Part shown: positions 1-11,810 of the stretch, in pieces
Position numbering within the stretch: the stretch's first letter is position 1
Layout: each line of letters starts with the position of its first letter
Assembly: GCF_014633365.1 (NCBI RefSeq)
Contig: NC_068349.1
Coordinates: forward strand, 33,990,753 to 34,054,752
Source of the DNA: Diospyros lotus
Taxonomy: Eukaryota > Streptophyta > Magnoliopsida > Ericales > Ebenaceae
Direction of reading: 5' to 3'
DNA: 64,000 nucleotides
Made by a program: the position numbers and the translations under genes
Notes under the pieces: model-generated
Told to the model about the DNA's origin: nothing
The model's input: only the letters and a program-made list of their open reading frames with translations
The model's database searches: none

Positions 1-111
1 TAGTGCCCTAATAGCTAAAATGCCCTAATAAATTACATGTTGGGGTGTTTTTAAAGGCCTCTTAATCTCAAAATTGTTGTAGATATATAAAGTACATATT
101 ATTATGTAGTG
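1..111. mobile_element. Terminal fragment of a CACTA-type non-autonomous element, cut by the window edge
   Basis: This segment matches the last 80-odd bases of the complete element at 22218-23117, including the end TTGTTG...TAGTG followed by the target trinucleotide TAG (112-114). In this copy 27 nt (80-106) that duplicate the adjacent host flank are inserted just inside the terminus, between TTGTTG and TAGTG. The rest of the element lies left of the window. It sits at the same point of the duplication unit as the complete copy, so the insertion predates the split of those two units. Confidence 0.75.
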
Positions 112-114
112 TAG

Positions 115-1400
115 ATATATAAAGTACATATTATTATGATTATAATGTTAATATCAAAATTTGTATATTGTGTATATTTCTTATGATTTTTATTTTTATT
201 TTTAATTAAAATAAAAATAAATGGAAAAATAAGAAAACAAATTTGAAAGAATACTACATTAATCTAATGTTTGATAACCATTCCGAGTATTCTAAGATCG
301 ATTAGGATTTAAATTTCTATAGATAAACCTTATTTATTGCATGATTTTTGGAGAGATTTTCAAAGACATCTGTTTTGTGCTTTTGGTTCTGTGAATGTCT
401 CGCGAGAGACTTTTCTGGAAAACCTTTTAACCTTCATAGAGCTCATTTGGTAGGAGTATGTTGAGATGCTCCCAAAGACCCCTTTGCTTAGAGAGTCTCT
501 TGGAGTTTTTTTGTGCAAGACTTTATTCTTATGTTTTTGGGCTTGTCATATGTGGGTATTCATGATTCAGTTAATATATATTCATTAGGTCCTTTTGCAC
601 CAAATCTTTTTTCATTAGTCTCCCTCTGAGTTTTTCTCAACATTGCTTTGGGTCTCCTATTAAATTTATTTGACTAGATCTTAGTCCACAAACACATAAG
701 AATAATTATAATTTTCACAAGAAAAAGACACAAGCTATCTCATTTAAGTGGTCACAAAATTAAGATGTGAATTTTATTATTGAAACACCATGAATATATA
801 TAGTGAGAAACCACACACATGTACAAATAGAATCTTTTAGAGAAAACAACATTTTTGTTTCATATCCACTTCTACATTTACAAGAATTAAAGTAGGAGAA
901 AATGTTATTTATATGTGACATTTTCATGTTTTGGCACTCACATAATTATAAGTATTTCTTTAAGGTATTGACAACACTTCTTTATAAATTACCAACTATT
1001 TTTCAAAAAAAATATAAGCATTTTTGTAGTACGTAAAAAGTATATAATAATAAAAAAATAGAAAAATTCTTAAAACTCTATAATTTTATAAATATACTTA
1101 TAACACTTCTTTATAGTTAACAGTCTTACCAAAAGGTGATGTTAATTAACTGAAAAAATAGTTATAATTTTAAAAATATCAAATATATTATTAACAAACT
1201 GTTTTTTTCAACAAAACTAAAAGATAAATGTTCAATATAAATAATTTTTGCTAATTCTTTCCTATTTTTTTCATCGGTACAAATAAAAAATAGAAAAAAT
1301 ATTTCTAATTATCTTTAAAATCTTACGATTTTACGTTTTGAGTTTACGATTCGATTTTATGAACTCTCTTTCGATCTCATTTAAAATCTCAATTTTAACA
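115..1400 (+). repeat. Upstream flank of unit 1; no gene seen
   Basis: AT-rich non-coding DNA repeated at 11115-11799 with 15796-16340 (split by the LINE), at 23121-23596 with 27010-27822 (split by a CACTA element), partly at 32930-33180, and inverted at about 38010-38960. No open frame of interest. It serves as the empty-site reference for insertions in the sister units. Confidence 0.8.
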
Positions 1401-1405
1401 ACCTT

Positions 1406-3951
1406 TGTAACGCCCCGCTTTCCCGGGCGCGTTATAACTTGAGACAATTCCGAGACAATAAATTTTTTTTTCTTTAAACATTAAAGCTAAACCACGTCAT
1501 TTCTCGAATCCGTCCTAGAATTCCCATACATTAATCTCGAAAGAGAATCATTATACTCATCAAATGCGGAAGCAAAGATCGAAACCTGATATTTTAACAT
1601 TAATCATAAATTCTTACATCTTCAACATTCCTCAAAACTTTCAGAATCTAAAGTAGCAGAACTTAAATACAGGGCTACATAACATACATTTCATTCTTCA
1701 TACACCCTGCTAAATGCCATTTCATGCCTCATTTATCCTCGAATCTGCTACAATCACCACCTAGAACGTTTGAATATTTCAGGGGCAAAAACTCAAATTA
1801 GATGATGAACCATCTAAGTAAGGGTACATAATGTTATATCATGTCTATATGCAATGTCTTTCCTCATAGGTGTCAACTACACCCCTCATGCTACCTACCA
1901 TTTTTGCGGTCACCTCTTTCGAAGCCGGGGTGTATGGGTGCACCTTGGTAAAGTAACGGTGCCAGTTCGTACTCCCTATGGCCTCAAATGCGTGTGATCA
2001 ATGATATCAACGTGTATTTATGCATTTCATAATCATGTCATGGATGCAGCCTACGTGATGGGTACATATCAGAATATGTCAATATGATGAAAACATTTTT
2101 GAGAAACATAAATCACTTACAAACCAAGCATTTTCCATAAAACTAAATCCAGTGGGGAAGTACCACTTACCTTCTCAAGCTTATCAGGCTACCTCGATAT
2201 CTACGCATGTCTCGAAATTCATGCATCGTCTCGATTTGTGTGCCAACCTCAAAATTTGCACAAGTCACTTCAACTTAAGCCTCAAAGTATCCTAATCACC
2301 ATAATTATTTAAATAAACATTAAAACCTATTTTTCATAATTTCTGGTATTTTCTTTAATTTTCTTTCTATTTCTTCCTAATTTTCCTCAATAAATCCAAA
2401 CTAAATATTCTTAAAATATTTTCTCAAATATTCCTCTACGAAAATTCATAAAATAATATTCTTGAATTTCTAAATTTTTTTAGGAAATTTTACTCACCTT
2501 AACTTAGCATCTCTGGCTTTCTCGGTATGCGTGCCTTATCCTCGAAATGCGTGCTCGAACCGTTTTTCTTGCCAAAATCTCTGAAAACTTACTGAATCCC
2601 CAAATCCTATTTTTCAGGATTTTTCTAACATTTTTTTTCTATTTTCTTTCCTTTTCTTTCTTTCTTTTTTCTTTCTTTTTCTTTTCTTTCTTCTTTTTCT
2701 TTTTTTTTTTTCTTCTTCTTCTTCTTCCCTTCTACTCTTTCTTCTTCCTCTACACCGCGCCTGCAACTTCCACACGACCAGTCGCCGCCGCCACCGCGAG
2801 CTTCCGCTCGGCCCTCCGCCGGCCGCCTCCGCCTCGCCGGACCCCAGCGCCTTGCATCCATCGCCGTGAGCTGCTGTTTGCGGCCTTTGTTGGTTGCGGC
2901 GGGTTACAGCCATGGCTACACGCTTAGCTTCTCCAGCCGCCCCTCCCAGCCTCCATCGAGCTCTCCCCTCGCTGACTTACCGTGGGGCTATCACCGACCT
3001 CCCGCTCGTGCCACCCACTGCTGCTGATGATCCTTGTTGTGCGTCAGCCATGGCTGCACACAGTAGCTCGCGTCCGGCCACCCATGGCTAGGCCGGCCAC
3101 CTCCGTTGTAGCTGCTCCGTTGCGAGCTTCCAGCTCTCTCTTGATCTCCCTCATTCTCCTTCTCTTTCTCGGCCAAACCCGAGCCCCTACCCCTTCACTC
3201 TCATTCTTCCCCTCTATTTATAGGCATCCCGCCCCTCTCCTCGCTGCCTTGCCCATACCTCTTGCTTGGGAAATCTTCCATAAATCTTGCAGGACATGGT
3301 TTGCAGAAGGATGGTTGCCAAATCTTTCCAATTGCAGCCAAAATCTCGGCCACAATAGCTAGCCCTACACACATGCGCTCATGCATATATATATAAATAT
3401 GTATATATAAATTATATATTACACTTTAATTTAAGAAAATTACACATTAAATCCTAAATTTCATCCCTATTACACTTGTGCAATTCCCTAATTGCAACTA
3501 CGGCCTAAACCTCAAATTAATTTGTATTATAATACCGAAAATCCATAATTAATAACTTAAATTTTACTCGAAATAGACGATTTTGCCTTTGCGTCCTCTC
3601 GGGACCTTTGTTTCATCTTGAAACTACTGAAGGGTTGCTCGTTGCGCAAAACCGAAGCCCCCCTAAGGTTTCATTGATTTTTCGAGAGTCTCTATAACGA
3701 TTCGATTTTGCAACCTAAATAACAGTTGTATTTTAGTTGTACCGAAAACTGTTCCCGATCCGATTTCTTTCGATACCATAAATCTTAACTCGGAACACAT
3801 ATAGAGACCATATCGTTTTCCTTAGACAATTTCACTCCGAGGCATTCTCTGCAGTTGATTTGGTACCTGAAATTACTATAAAAATCAATTTTTCGATATT
3901 CTAAACTTATTAAAATTTCGTGGCAACCTTATCTAAACATAGGGTATTACA
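1406..3951. mobile_element. Solo LTR of a long-LTR retrotransposon (probably Ty3/gypsy), copy 1
   Basis: A 2546-bp insertion with ends TGTAACGCCCC and GGGTATTACA (imperfect inverted TG...CA termini) flanked by a perfect 5-bp duplication ACCTT (1401-1405 and 3952-3956). The sister flank at about 27815-27830 reads straight through one ACCTT, so insertion and boundaries are directly visible. It has no gag, pol, primer-binding site or second LTR, which fits a solo LTR left by recombination. Inside are a pyrimidine/TTC-rich tract (about 2630-2740) and a GC-rich stretch (2750-3190) that opens meaningless frames. The Ty3/gypsy (Tekay/Del or Tat-like) assignment is inferred only from LTR length and ends. 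Confidence 0.85.
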
Positions 3952-3956
3952 ACCTT

Positions 3957-4673
3957 ATTTGATTAATATTCTTTATTAAATCTTATACATTTACATTAAT
4001 ATGATAGACAATATAATATATCAACACATGAGTATCATAAAAAATATCAAATTTGAGTATAAAAATAATATGTTTGTTGTATTTAATGGATCGTTTGGAT
4101 TATTTGGTTATGCATTGACTTGTGAAAGCTTTTAAATGACTTTGGGGAGTTTTTAAAGGCATTGGCGCACGAGCGCACACACACAAAAATCTACCGGCAA
4201 TGAAAACAAATAATAAATTTTGTTTTTCATGAAGCAAGACCGAATATTTTATTGGAAAATCTTTATAAGAGATTCCAAAATTGTTGATAATGAAAAGATA
4301 AAGATACTGATATTAAAGAAAATATTTTTCTAAGTATAAACAAGATGTGAATCAACGCAATTAGAATATAAAGTAAGATAAAGATTGTAATTGAATATAA
4401 GAAATCAAGATGTTTGGTTTAAATTGAGAATTTTCTTTATTTTATATTTAAAAACATTTCTTTTCTTTTTTTTCTTTATTTAACAAAAAATAAGGGGATT
4501 GGAAAACAGACTAAACAAACAAACAAAGGCTAAATTTGCATTACAATTGATAAGTGAGGGCTGTAAAAGCAAATAAAGCACAATTTTGGGCAAGACTGAA
4601 ATAACAACAAAATAACCCCAACCAAACTAAACTAAACTAAACGCCATGGGAACCTATATATACAAGAGGTAGG

Positions 4674-4705
<32 letters not shown>

Positions 4706-5387
4706 TTGAGATTGGATAGGGATTAGCTTTGGGGTTTTGAATTCGAATCTGGATTTTGATTACGTTTCGGATTTGGATATGGATTTCGAAGCTATATAGA
4801 GACAAAGGAGGGAGGGCTGCGTCGATCAGTGTTTGTTTTGCTGTCATTCTGAACGGATCAATCGGTAAAGATTCAAGAATCGAGCGACCGGCGACCATTT
4901 TCGAAGGAAGGCCTTTAATCTCGACTTCAGGTTTGCATATCTCCCATCTGCGACCGATCTTTCTTTATCAGCATTGATGGTTGAGGGTTTTCTTTTACCG
5001 CAATCGTCAAGATGGCTATGGACTGATAGTTTAGGGTTTTCTCGTACCGCAATCCATGAAGAAGCCGTCAAGAAGGCTACGGCGACCGTAGTCGGTTCCG
5101 TGTTTTTGAGTTGTCCGTATTCGCCCTTTGGGGTTTGGAAATTTTGGAATTTTGTATTCAGGGCATGGAAATCCCAGGTTCGTTCACTGTCTTCGGCTTG
5201 CAATCGAGAAATCCGAAGGCTCAGTGGTGTTATGGGGAATAGGAGATCCAGAGATTTTGGTCTTGATCGGATTCTTGGATTTGGAATTTGGACGGTTTTC
5301 TTGATGAAAGACGGACGCTGTTGGTTACAGACTACAGAGCGATTGTTCACGTCATTAATTAATTAAATATCTCTCTGTGCATATAAC
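3957..5387 (+). promoter_or_regulatory. Upstream region and putative 5' leader of ZFWD copy 1
   Basis: Shared with 27823-29249 (copy 2) and 33240-34167 (copy 3). It has a TATATATA box-like motif at 4655-4662 followed by a GA microsatellite (about 4675-4710), which would place the transcription start near 4690. About 700 nt of leader precede the main ATG. The leader contains a 130-codon upstream frame (4974-5366) ending 21 nt before the ATG. A CAG/GT donor-like site near 4930 suggests a leader intron, but I could not fix its acceptor. Confidence 0.5.
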
Positions 5388-7474
5388 ATGGCTACCGCAG
5401 CGGCAAGAGTTTCAGAGAGGAGGCAGGGGTCAGGTTTTCATCGGCGGCAATCTAGAGGAGGAGGAGCGAACGTTATTTGTGCCTTTTGGCTTGAGGGGAG
5501 GTGCAGTCGATACCCGTGTAAGTTCTTGCACGCAGAATCAGGATCAGCGGCCTCACCGCGACCTAAACAATTCCAAGCCCACAAGTCAAGAACCTGGAAG
5601 AGGACTCCCGACAACAGCAGTACTGTCAAGAATTCATCCGTGTTGTCTGGTGGAGTAAACATATTGATGGTACTGAAAGAGTTGAAGACGAAGTTTGCCG
5701 ACACTGGCTTTCTGGAAAGTGCGTGCGTGGCGAGGACTGCAAATACTTGCACTCGTGTTCCTGTGGCAATGGGTTTTCAATGTTCACGAAGCTAGAAGGG
5801 CACAGCAAGGTGATTGTTTGAAATTGAACAGTTGTTCCTGGATTTTCTTTTACTTGCAGTATGTGAATAACATTAATTTTGGGCGCAATATATAGGCTGT
5901 TAAAGGGATTGCACTTCCTTCTGGCTCCTACACACTTTACACGGGTTGTAAGGACAAAACCGTACGAGTACGGGACTGCAATACTGGTCAGGTCAGTATA
6001 ATTACCTCCATTTGCACTGGCCTCTTCTTATTGATAAATCTTGCTTTCCCTGCAATATATAAATTGACATGTCTTATCATTTCTATGCATGCAAAATGCA
6101 CAGTGCGTTCAAGTGGTTGATCTTCCGGGTGAAGTTGGGTCGCTGATCAGTGAGGGTCCATGGGTATTTGTGGGCATGGAAGAAGATGCTGTTAAGGTAC
6201 TTTACATTTTGGCCTGAATGCACTATTGTAAATTTTATTTCCTAATATGGTGGTCCAAATTTGTTAATTTTTTTGTGGGTGTTGCAGGTGTGGAACACAC
6301 AGACGGGCAATGAACTGACGCTTCTCGGACCAGTTGGACTAGTTCGTGCTTTAGCCACCACGGATGATATGCTTTTTCGCTGCGACACAGGTATATACTT
6401 CATGGATTTGTCAGTTATTTCGGATATGTAGTTTCGCAGGTCTCCATTGAGTACTCATTAGAAAAAATATAAGGAGCCCACTATGATTGGTTTTTGATGC
6501 ATATGTATGCTTCCATATTGTTGATAAACATATGTTCTATTCTTCAATTGATCTGTTTTGGCCTATCATTTAGGTTTTGGCTTCCATGGGTTTTAGGTGT
6601 GGGACCTGAATACCTTGCTGTGTGTCCAAACACCACAAGGACATGCAGGTGTCGTTATGTGTGTTCTTTGCTGGGACAAGTATTTGTTGTCCTGTTCTTT
6701 GGATAGAAGCATAAAGGTTGGGGTTCCACCGAAGCTGGGGACATAGAGATGATCTACACGCATGAAGAAGAACATGTAATGACTATTGTGAATGAATTTT
6801 TTGCACTAGCTAGCTACATCCATCCCCTGTATTGCATTTTTCTGCATGCACTTAACATGTGGATATTTGTTCTTTTTTGCTTCTTTTCTCTCGCTTATCT
6901 TTTATGTTCTCTATTAGTTCGAAGCATTTTAGCTCTTCCAAACATAGTGGCCGCCAAAAACTCACACTTGAACTGAGTCGTGGGCATTTTCTTTTGTTCA
7001 AGAAGCACTTTGGTGTCATCATCCAAACATAGTGGCCAAAAGCTCGCAGTTGAACTAAATAAGATTGTAAAATTCCAATCTGTCTGATGTTTCAGGGCGT
7101 TCTTGGCCTCTGCGGGCTTAATGATGCTGAGGCCAAACCTATTCTGCTCTGCTCATGCCACGACAACTATGTCCGGTTGTATGACTTGCCAACGTAAGTA
7201 TGAAACAGATGATACACACGTCTCCAAATGTCTCCTCTCTTTTTTTTTCTTACAGCACAAACAATTAACCAACCAAGTGATTTGATTTTATGAAAATGAA
7301 ATGGGTTTTAGGTTCGCTGAAAGGGGCAAGCTGTTTGCAAAACGAGAAGTGCGGGCAATTCAGATTGGCGCAGCAGGCACAGGCCTCTTCTTCACCGGGG
7401 ATGCAACGGGCCAAATAACAGTATGGAAATTCGATGCAGAGTTGAAGAAGCAGACATCGTCCTCATCATCATGA
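5388..7474 (+). pseudogene. ZFWD (CCCH zinc finger + WD40) copy 1, broken
   Basis: Aligned with intact copy 2, the remains are exon 1 5388-5809, exon 2 5896-5991, exon 3 6104-6196, exon 4 6288-6390, fused exons 6/7 6597-6775, exon 8 7096-7193 and exon 9 7312-7474. Lesions: a 10-nt deletion in exon 1 just after codons for SGG (near 5652) shifts the frame before the second CCCH finger; exon 4 has one extra base near 6377; exon 5 and its flanking introns are gone (junction near 6538); the exon 6/7 intron was removed imprecisely, losing one base at 6717. Exon 2 has Arg instead of Trp in the WD motif, as in copy 3. First finger, most splice sites and the last exon remain readable, so inactivation looks recent. 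A short protein with only the first finger could still be made. Confidence 0.92.
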
Positions 7475-9060
7475 GCCAGCCATTCTTATGTTTAAGAAAG
7501 TGTAATTAATGTATTTTGATTGTTTCATTCGTTGATTCACCTTCCCGAGGTGTCTAAATATGCTCTTCTGCTGGAGGGGAATTAGTTTGTTGAATGAATG
7601 AAGTTGAGTCTGTACGAAAGTTTATTTGTTGAATGCAATAAAATGTATACGTTGTTGGTATCAAGGCATTCTTGTGTGCAATTGAAACTTTTAGTGTGCA
7701 TGGAGAGTGTAAGAAGCTTGTGAAATGACTCAAATGCCCTTGAGGGCTGTTAGCGATCTGTGAGGGGTACAAGTTATAGTTTCCGGTATTGCTGAAATGT
7801 CCGAACTATTTCAGGAAGAGGCCATTGGATTTGCTTAAAAAAAGTTTCAAAAGCTTAGCCCGCAGCCACTTTGACCTCACTTATTGCTTCTTTCTAGGGT
7901 TTTTTTTTTTTTTTTAATTTTTCTTCGAGTATTTTTTTCTTTTCTCTTTTTGAAAAAGAGAACTCTTGAGAAGCCCTTGATTCGACAATAAACTAGAATA
8001 TTTAGGTTTTAGATCTTGATTTTTCTACCTATCGGGGCTTCACAAAAAATTTCTTCTTTTGAAAGTTTTCTCATCCTTAATTTAAGAAGTCGGGATATGT
8101 TTTTTTTTCTATTTTTCAGAAATGACTTAGACCCTAAAAGAGCCTATTTTAGTTTATTTACTTCAAAAACTCAATTTGAGGCAATACCTTTAAATTGGAA
8201 AATCACGTTCTCAACCAAAACCCAAGATCTTTTTAATAGATTATCAATATGCAATTTGTTCGAGACATATAATTCTTATGCCAAATTAAGCTTATTAACT
8301 AATGACCGCATACTTCTATGTTTGTTTACGGCAAGCCTTCAAGCTTTATTTGAATCAAATTATACTAATTTGTCCTCGACTTCATGATCACTTCATTGAA
8401 GATACATAAATAAGAATACTGTAATGCTATTTGTACACAGTATTTTGACATTATATTTTATATTCATAATATTATAAGTATTTTTTCAAGTAATTAACAA
8501 CATTTTTTCTTGAGGCTATCAATTACATTTCAAAGATTATAAACACTTTAAAAAGTAAAAGTGTTTCTAATTTTTGAAAACATTACTACCCATTAAATAT
8601 GACTTTTACTAACTAAATCTGAAGTGGAATCAAAAGCGCCGAACAAATTTGACAAAGACAAATTGATCACCAGATAAACCACAAATAGTCAACGAATCAA
8701 TTAGCATATCAAAAAAGATGTCAATTAAAGATAGTTATGAATTAGCTATTATTTGTCAAAAAATGAGAATAGATAAAATTTTCCTTTTTGAAATAAAACC
8801 AAAAAACTCATTGGAGAATCTTTGTAGGAGATTCTAAAGCTACTGACATTGAAGAGATAATGATTAAGGTTGTTAATAACAAAAAGTTCCACAAGTTAGA
8901 GATGTGGATACTAAAGAAAGTACTGTTAAAAATATCGGGTTGTGAATCAATACGATTAGAATTGGTCAAATCAACTAATTTATTGAGAAAGATCTTATAA
9001 TGTCCATGAACAAGTTGAACAAAGGAAGTAAGTGTTATTTTTATCTTTGATGACATCGTA
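7475..9060 (+). repeat. 3' UTR and downstream flank of copy 1; no gene
   Basis: The first 350 nt follow the stop codon and match the 3' flank of copy 3 (36720-36900), unlike copy 2. The rest is AT-rich and matches about 36990-38005 and, from about 8280, 16745-17560 in unit 2. The longest frame (8016-8387) has no recognisable domain and is not conserved as coding in its sister copies. Confidence 0.65.
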
Positions 9061-11107
9061 ATTTTGGGAGCATCTTTCCACTATATACATGATTAATCTA
9101 TATCTTCCCTTCCCCAACCGGTGTTATCTTTGTAAGCCGGCAACGTAACGACAATGTTACATTTTCTTTGGTTGTCCTTACTCCAAAAGAATTTTGACTT
9201 TCTTCCAGAGATGAGTGAAATTCAATTAGCCGTGGTCACGATGGGACCAGGATGTCAAGTGGGCTACTAGGTGGCATTGGGGTAAGAACCCATGAGGGAT
9301 CTTTAACCGCCTTATTCTACATGTTTTTGTCTATTTCATGTGGTAGGAACGAAACAATCGTTGGGTTTACGACAAGGAAAGGTCGACATCCCATTTTACT
9401 TATCTGATCTAGAGTATTGTATGGTCTTGTCTGGCACCTTGCATTTTCCCTGCTCTCAGCAAGTGTTAACTTTAGCCCACTTTTAGCATATTCTTTCAGG
9501 ATGTTTGAAATAATTATCTGGGCTTTCGCTCATTGTCTTTGATGGCAAGATCTTTTTTTTTTTTTCTTTTGATGTGTTAGTTTATCTCTATGTTTCTTGT
9601 GTTGTTGATCAGAGGCATGCCCTATCCTTTCATTAGTCATTGCAGGGTTAAGCATTGCGGCCCTTTTGACAACTTTCGTGATAATTAAAGGTATAGAAAG
9701 TTTAAAAGATTGGTCACTCTTATCTTTTGATGATACTTAATAATTGAGAGTTGACGTCATAAATTGTCATCTTTCACGTCAAACGATGGCTTGAAATACA
9801 AGTATACTTTACATTCTAAGCTATTATTTAGGAGAGTAACAAGGTGTTTCCATCATAAAATGTTGACGCAAAAAGTCTAGTAATGCTTAGAGAGGTATTA
9901 TGTGTGTGACATATGTGCTCTCTATGTTTGTTTTTAGGAGAGTAACTAGGTGTTTTTATTATTAAATGTTGACATTCGCATCAAAGGCCTAATAACACTT
10001 AGGGAGATGAATATGTGACGACATTTGTCGTCTTGAAAGCAATTGTGGCTATTTGGAGGCCTCCTCTAGCAATTTTTTTTTTTTTCTTTTTGGTATTTGT
10101 ATTGAGGAATGACTCTTTTCATTTTGGTTGTTAGGTTCACAGTATTTTGTGGTTAAGCTTGTTTGTTTCTTTATGAGGATCTAGGTATGGCCTAGTTTCT
10201 ATTGTAGTGCCCGGCTCTTCATGTTGGTAGTTTTTTTTTCTTATCTTGTCTTGTTAGTCAGGGCATGCCCTACCATGGTTGTTGTATTCTTTTTTTTTTT
10301 GTTCAATAAAAATCTCATTTATAGAAAAAGGAAAATCATACAAGGTACTATAGAGATAGTGTTTGAATACATTTTTTTTTTTTTTTGGTGTTTTTTCTAT
10401 TTTTCCAAACAATTTGGAGCATCGCTGAAATGACCGAACTACCCCTGGAAGAGGCCGTTGGAGCAATTAGAAAGAGTTTCGAAGGCTTGCTCAAATAGCC
10501 ATTTTGACCTCTCTTATTGTCCCTTCTAGATTTTTATAATTTTTGAAATTTTACACACTTATTATACACTTTTTTATAAGTAAAGAACATATTTTCACAA
10601 AAAAATTTCTCAAAGTTTTTTTATTTTTTTCCGAAAGAAAACTCTTAAAAAGCTCCTGCATTGGCTATAAACCAGATTTTTTGGGTTTTAGGTCTTAGTT
10701 TTTCTATCTGTCAATGCTTAACCAAAATTTCTTCCTTAAAAAATTTTCACACCTCTAAAAATTTTGGAACTTGATGTATTGTGACTAATTCAAGAAATTT
10801 CAAAGACTTAGCAAAATATAAAGTTCAAAGACTATTTGGGATATGAACTTAAAATTCATAAAGTATAAAGTCAATTTCTTTTTCAATTTAGTTGTCGTGG
10901 GAGTTAAAAAAAGAGCAGGGAAAAAGGGGAGAGAGGGTATTTCGTAAATTTTTAACAATTTAAGGGTGATAAAATAATGATATGAAAAAATTAGAACAAA
11001 ATTTGCATGGTAAAAGTAATTGTTATAAAATGACTAAGTTCTCATATATATGCTTTTTATTTGTAAGGTAAAGATTAGGGATGCTAAGTTTATTTTATTT
11101 GACATCA
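9061..11107 (+). repeat. Distal downstream flank of unit 1 with decayed LINE 3' end
   Basis: Repeated at 17560-18343 plus 20906-22214 in unit 2, and in fragments at 32350-32530. It contains two diverged copies of a segment of about 110 bp (around 9770-9890 and 9930-10010). The stretch 10081-10340 ends with a T-rich tract, an AATAAAA-like signal and an A-rich tail similar to the 3' end of the LINE at 11811, so an old LINE tail is likely. No coding frame with a family resemblance. Confidence 0.6.
10081..10340 (+). mobile_element. Old LINE 3'-end remnant (unit 1 copy)
   Basis: The tail pattern (TTCAATAAAA, then TCATTTATAG, then A-rich) matches the tail of the LINE near 15742-15775. The remnant is shared with 21121-21390 in unit 2, so it predates the duplication. 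No reverse transcriptase frame survives. Confidence 0.5.
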
Positions 11108-11799
11108 CAGTAGATATATAAAGTACATATTTTTATGATTATAATGTTAGTATCAAAATGTGTATATTGTGTATATTTCTTATGATATTTATTTTTATTT
11201 TTAATTGAACATGTTTAGAGTTAATTTTTAATCAAAATAAAAATAAATGCAAAAATAAGAAAACAAATTTGAAAGAATACTACATTAATCTAATTTTTGA
11301 TAAATATTCTGGGTATTCTGAGACTAATTAGGATTTAGACTTCTATGGATAAACCTTATTCTTTGCATGATTCTTGGATAGATTTTTGGAGATGTCTATT
11401 TATGCTTTTGGTTCTAGGACTACCTCGCAAGAGACTCTTCTAGAAGACCTTTTAACTCTGCTAGAGCTCCTTTGATAGGAGTCTATTGAGACTCTACCGG
11501 AGTTTTTTGTGCGAAACTTTATTTTTATGCTTTTGGGCTTTTCGTTCGTAGGCCTTCATTATTGGGTTAGTATGCATTCATTAGGTTTTTTTCCTCCAAA
11601 TCTTTTTCCATTAGAGTTTCCCTCTGAGTTTTTCTCAAGATTTCGCTTTGGTTCTCCTATTGAATTTATTTGACTAGATCTTAGTCCACAAACACATAAG
11701 AATAATTATAATTTTCGCAAAAAAAAAAAAAAGACACAAGCTACCATATTTAGGTGGCCACAAAATTAGGATGGAAATTTCATGGTTGAGACACCATGA
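11108..11799 (+). repeat. Upstream flank of unit 2, left of the LINE
   Basis: Matches 115-790 and 23121-27200. At about 11108-11112 it has a single TAG where units 1 and 3 carry the CACTA-type insertion, so this boundary is the empty site. No gene. Confidence 0.75.
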
Positions 11800-11810
11800 A
11801 TATATATAGC

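Noticed and set aside
2547..2927. Phe/Ser/Leu-rich frame on + and Lys/Arg/Glu-rich frames on - in the solo LTR
   Set aside because: They translate the polypyrimidine/TTC tract; composition artefact with no domain and no match in frame between the two LTR copies.
4632..5350. Antisense frames over the ZFWD leader (also 28482-29077 and 33487-34130)
   Set aside because: Shadows of the GA repeat and of the duplicated leader; they resemble each other only because the DNA is duplicated.
8016..8387. 123-residue frame downstream of copy 1
   Set aside because: Not kept open in the paralogous flanks of units 2 and 4; no domain.
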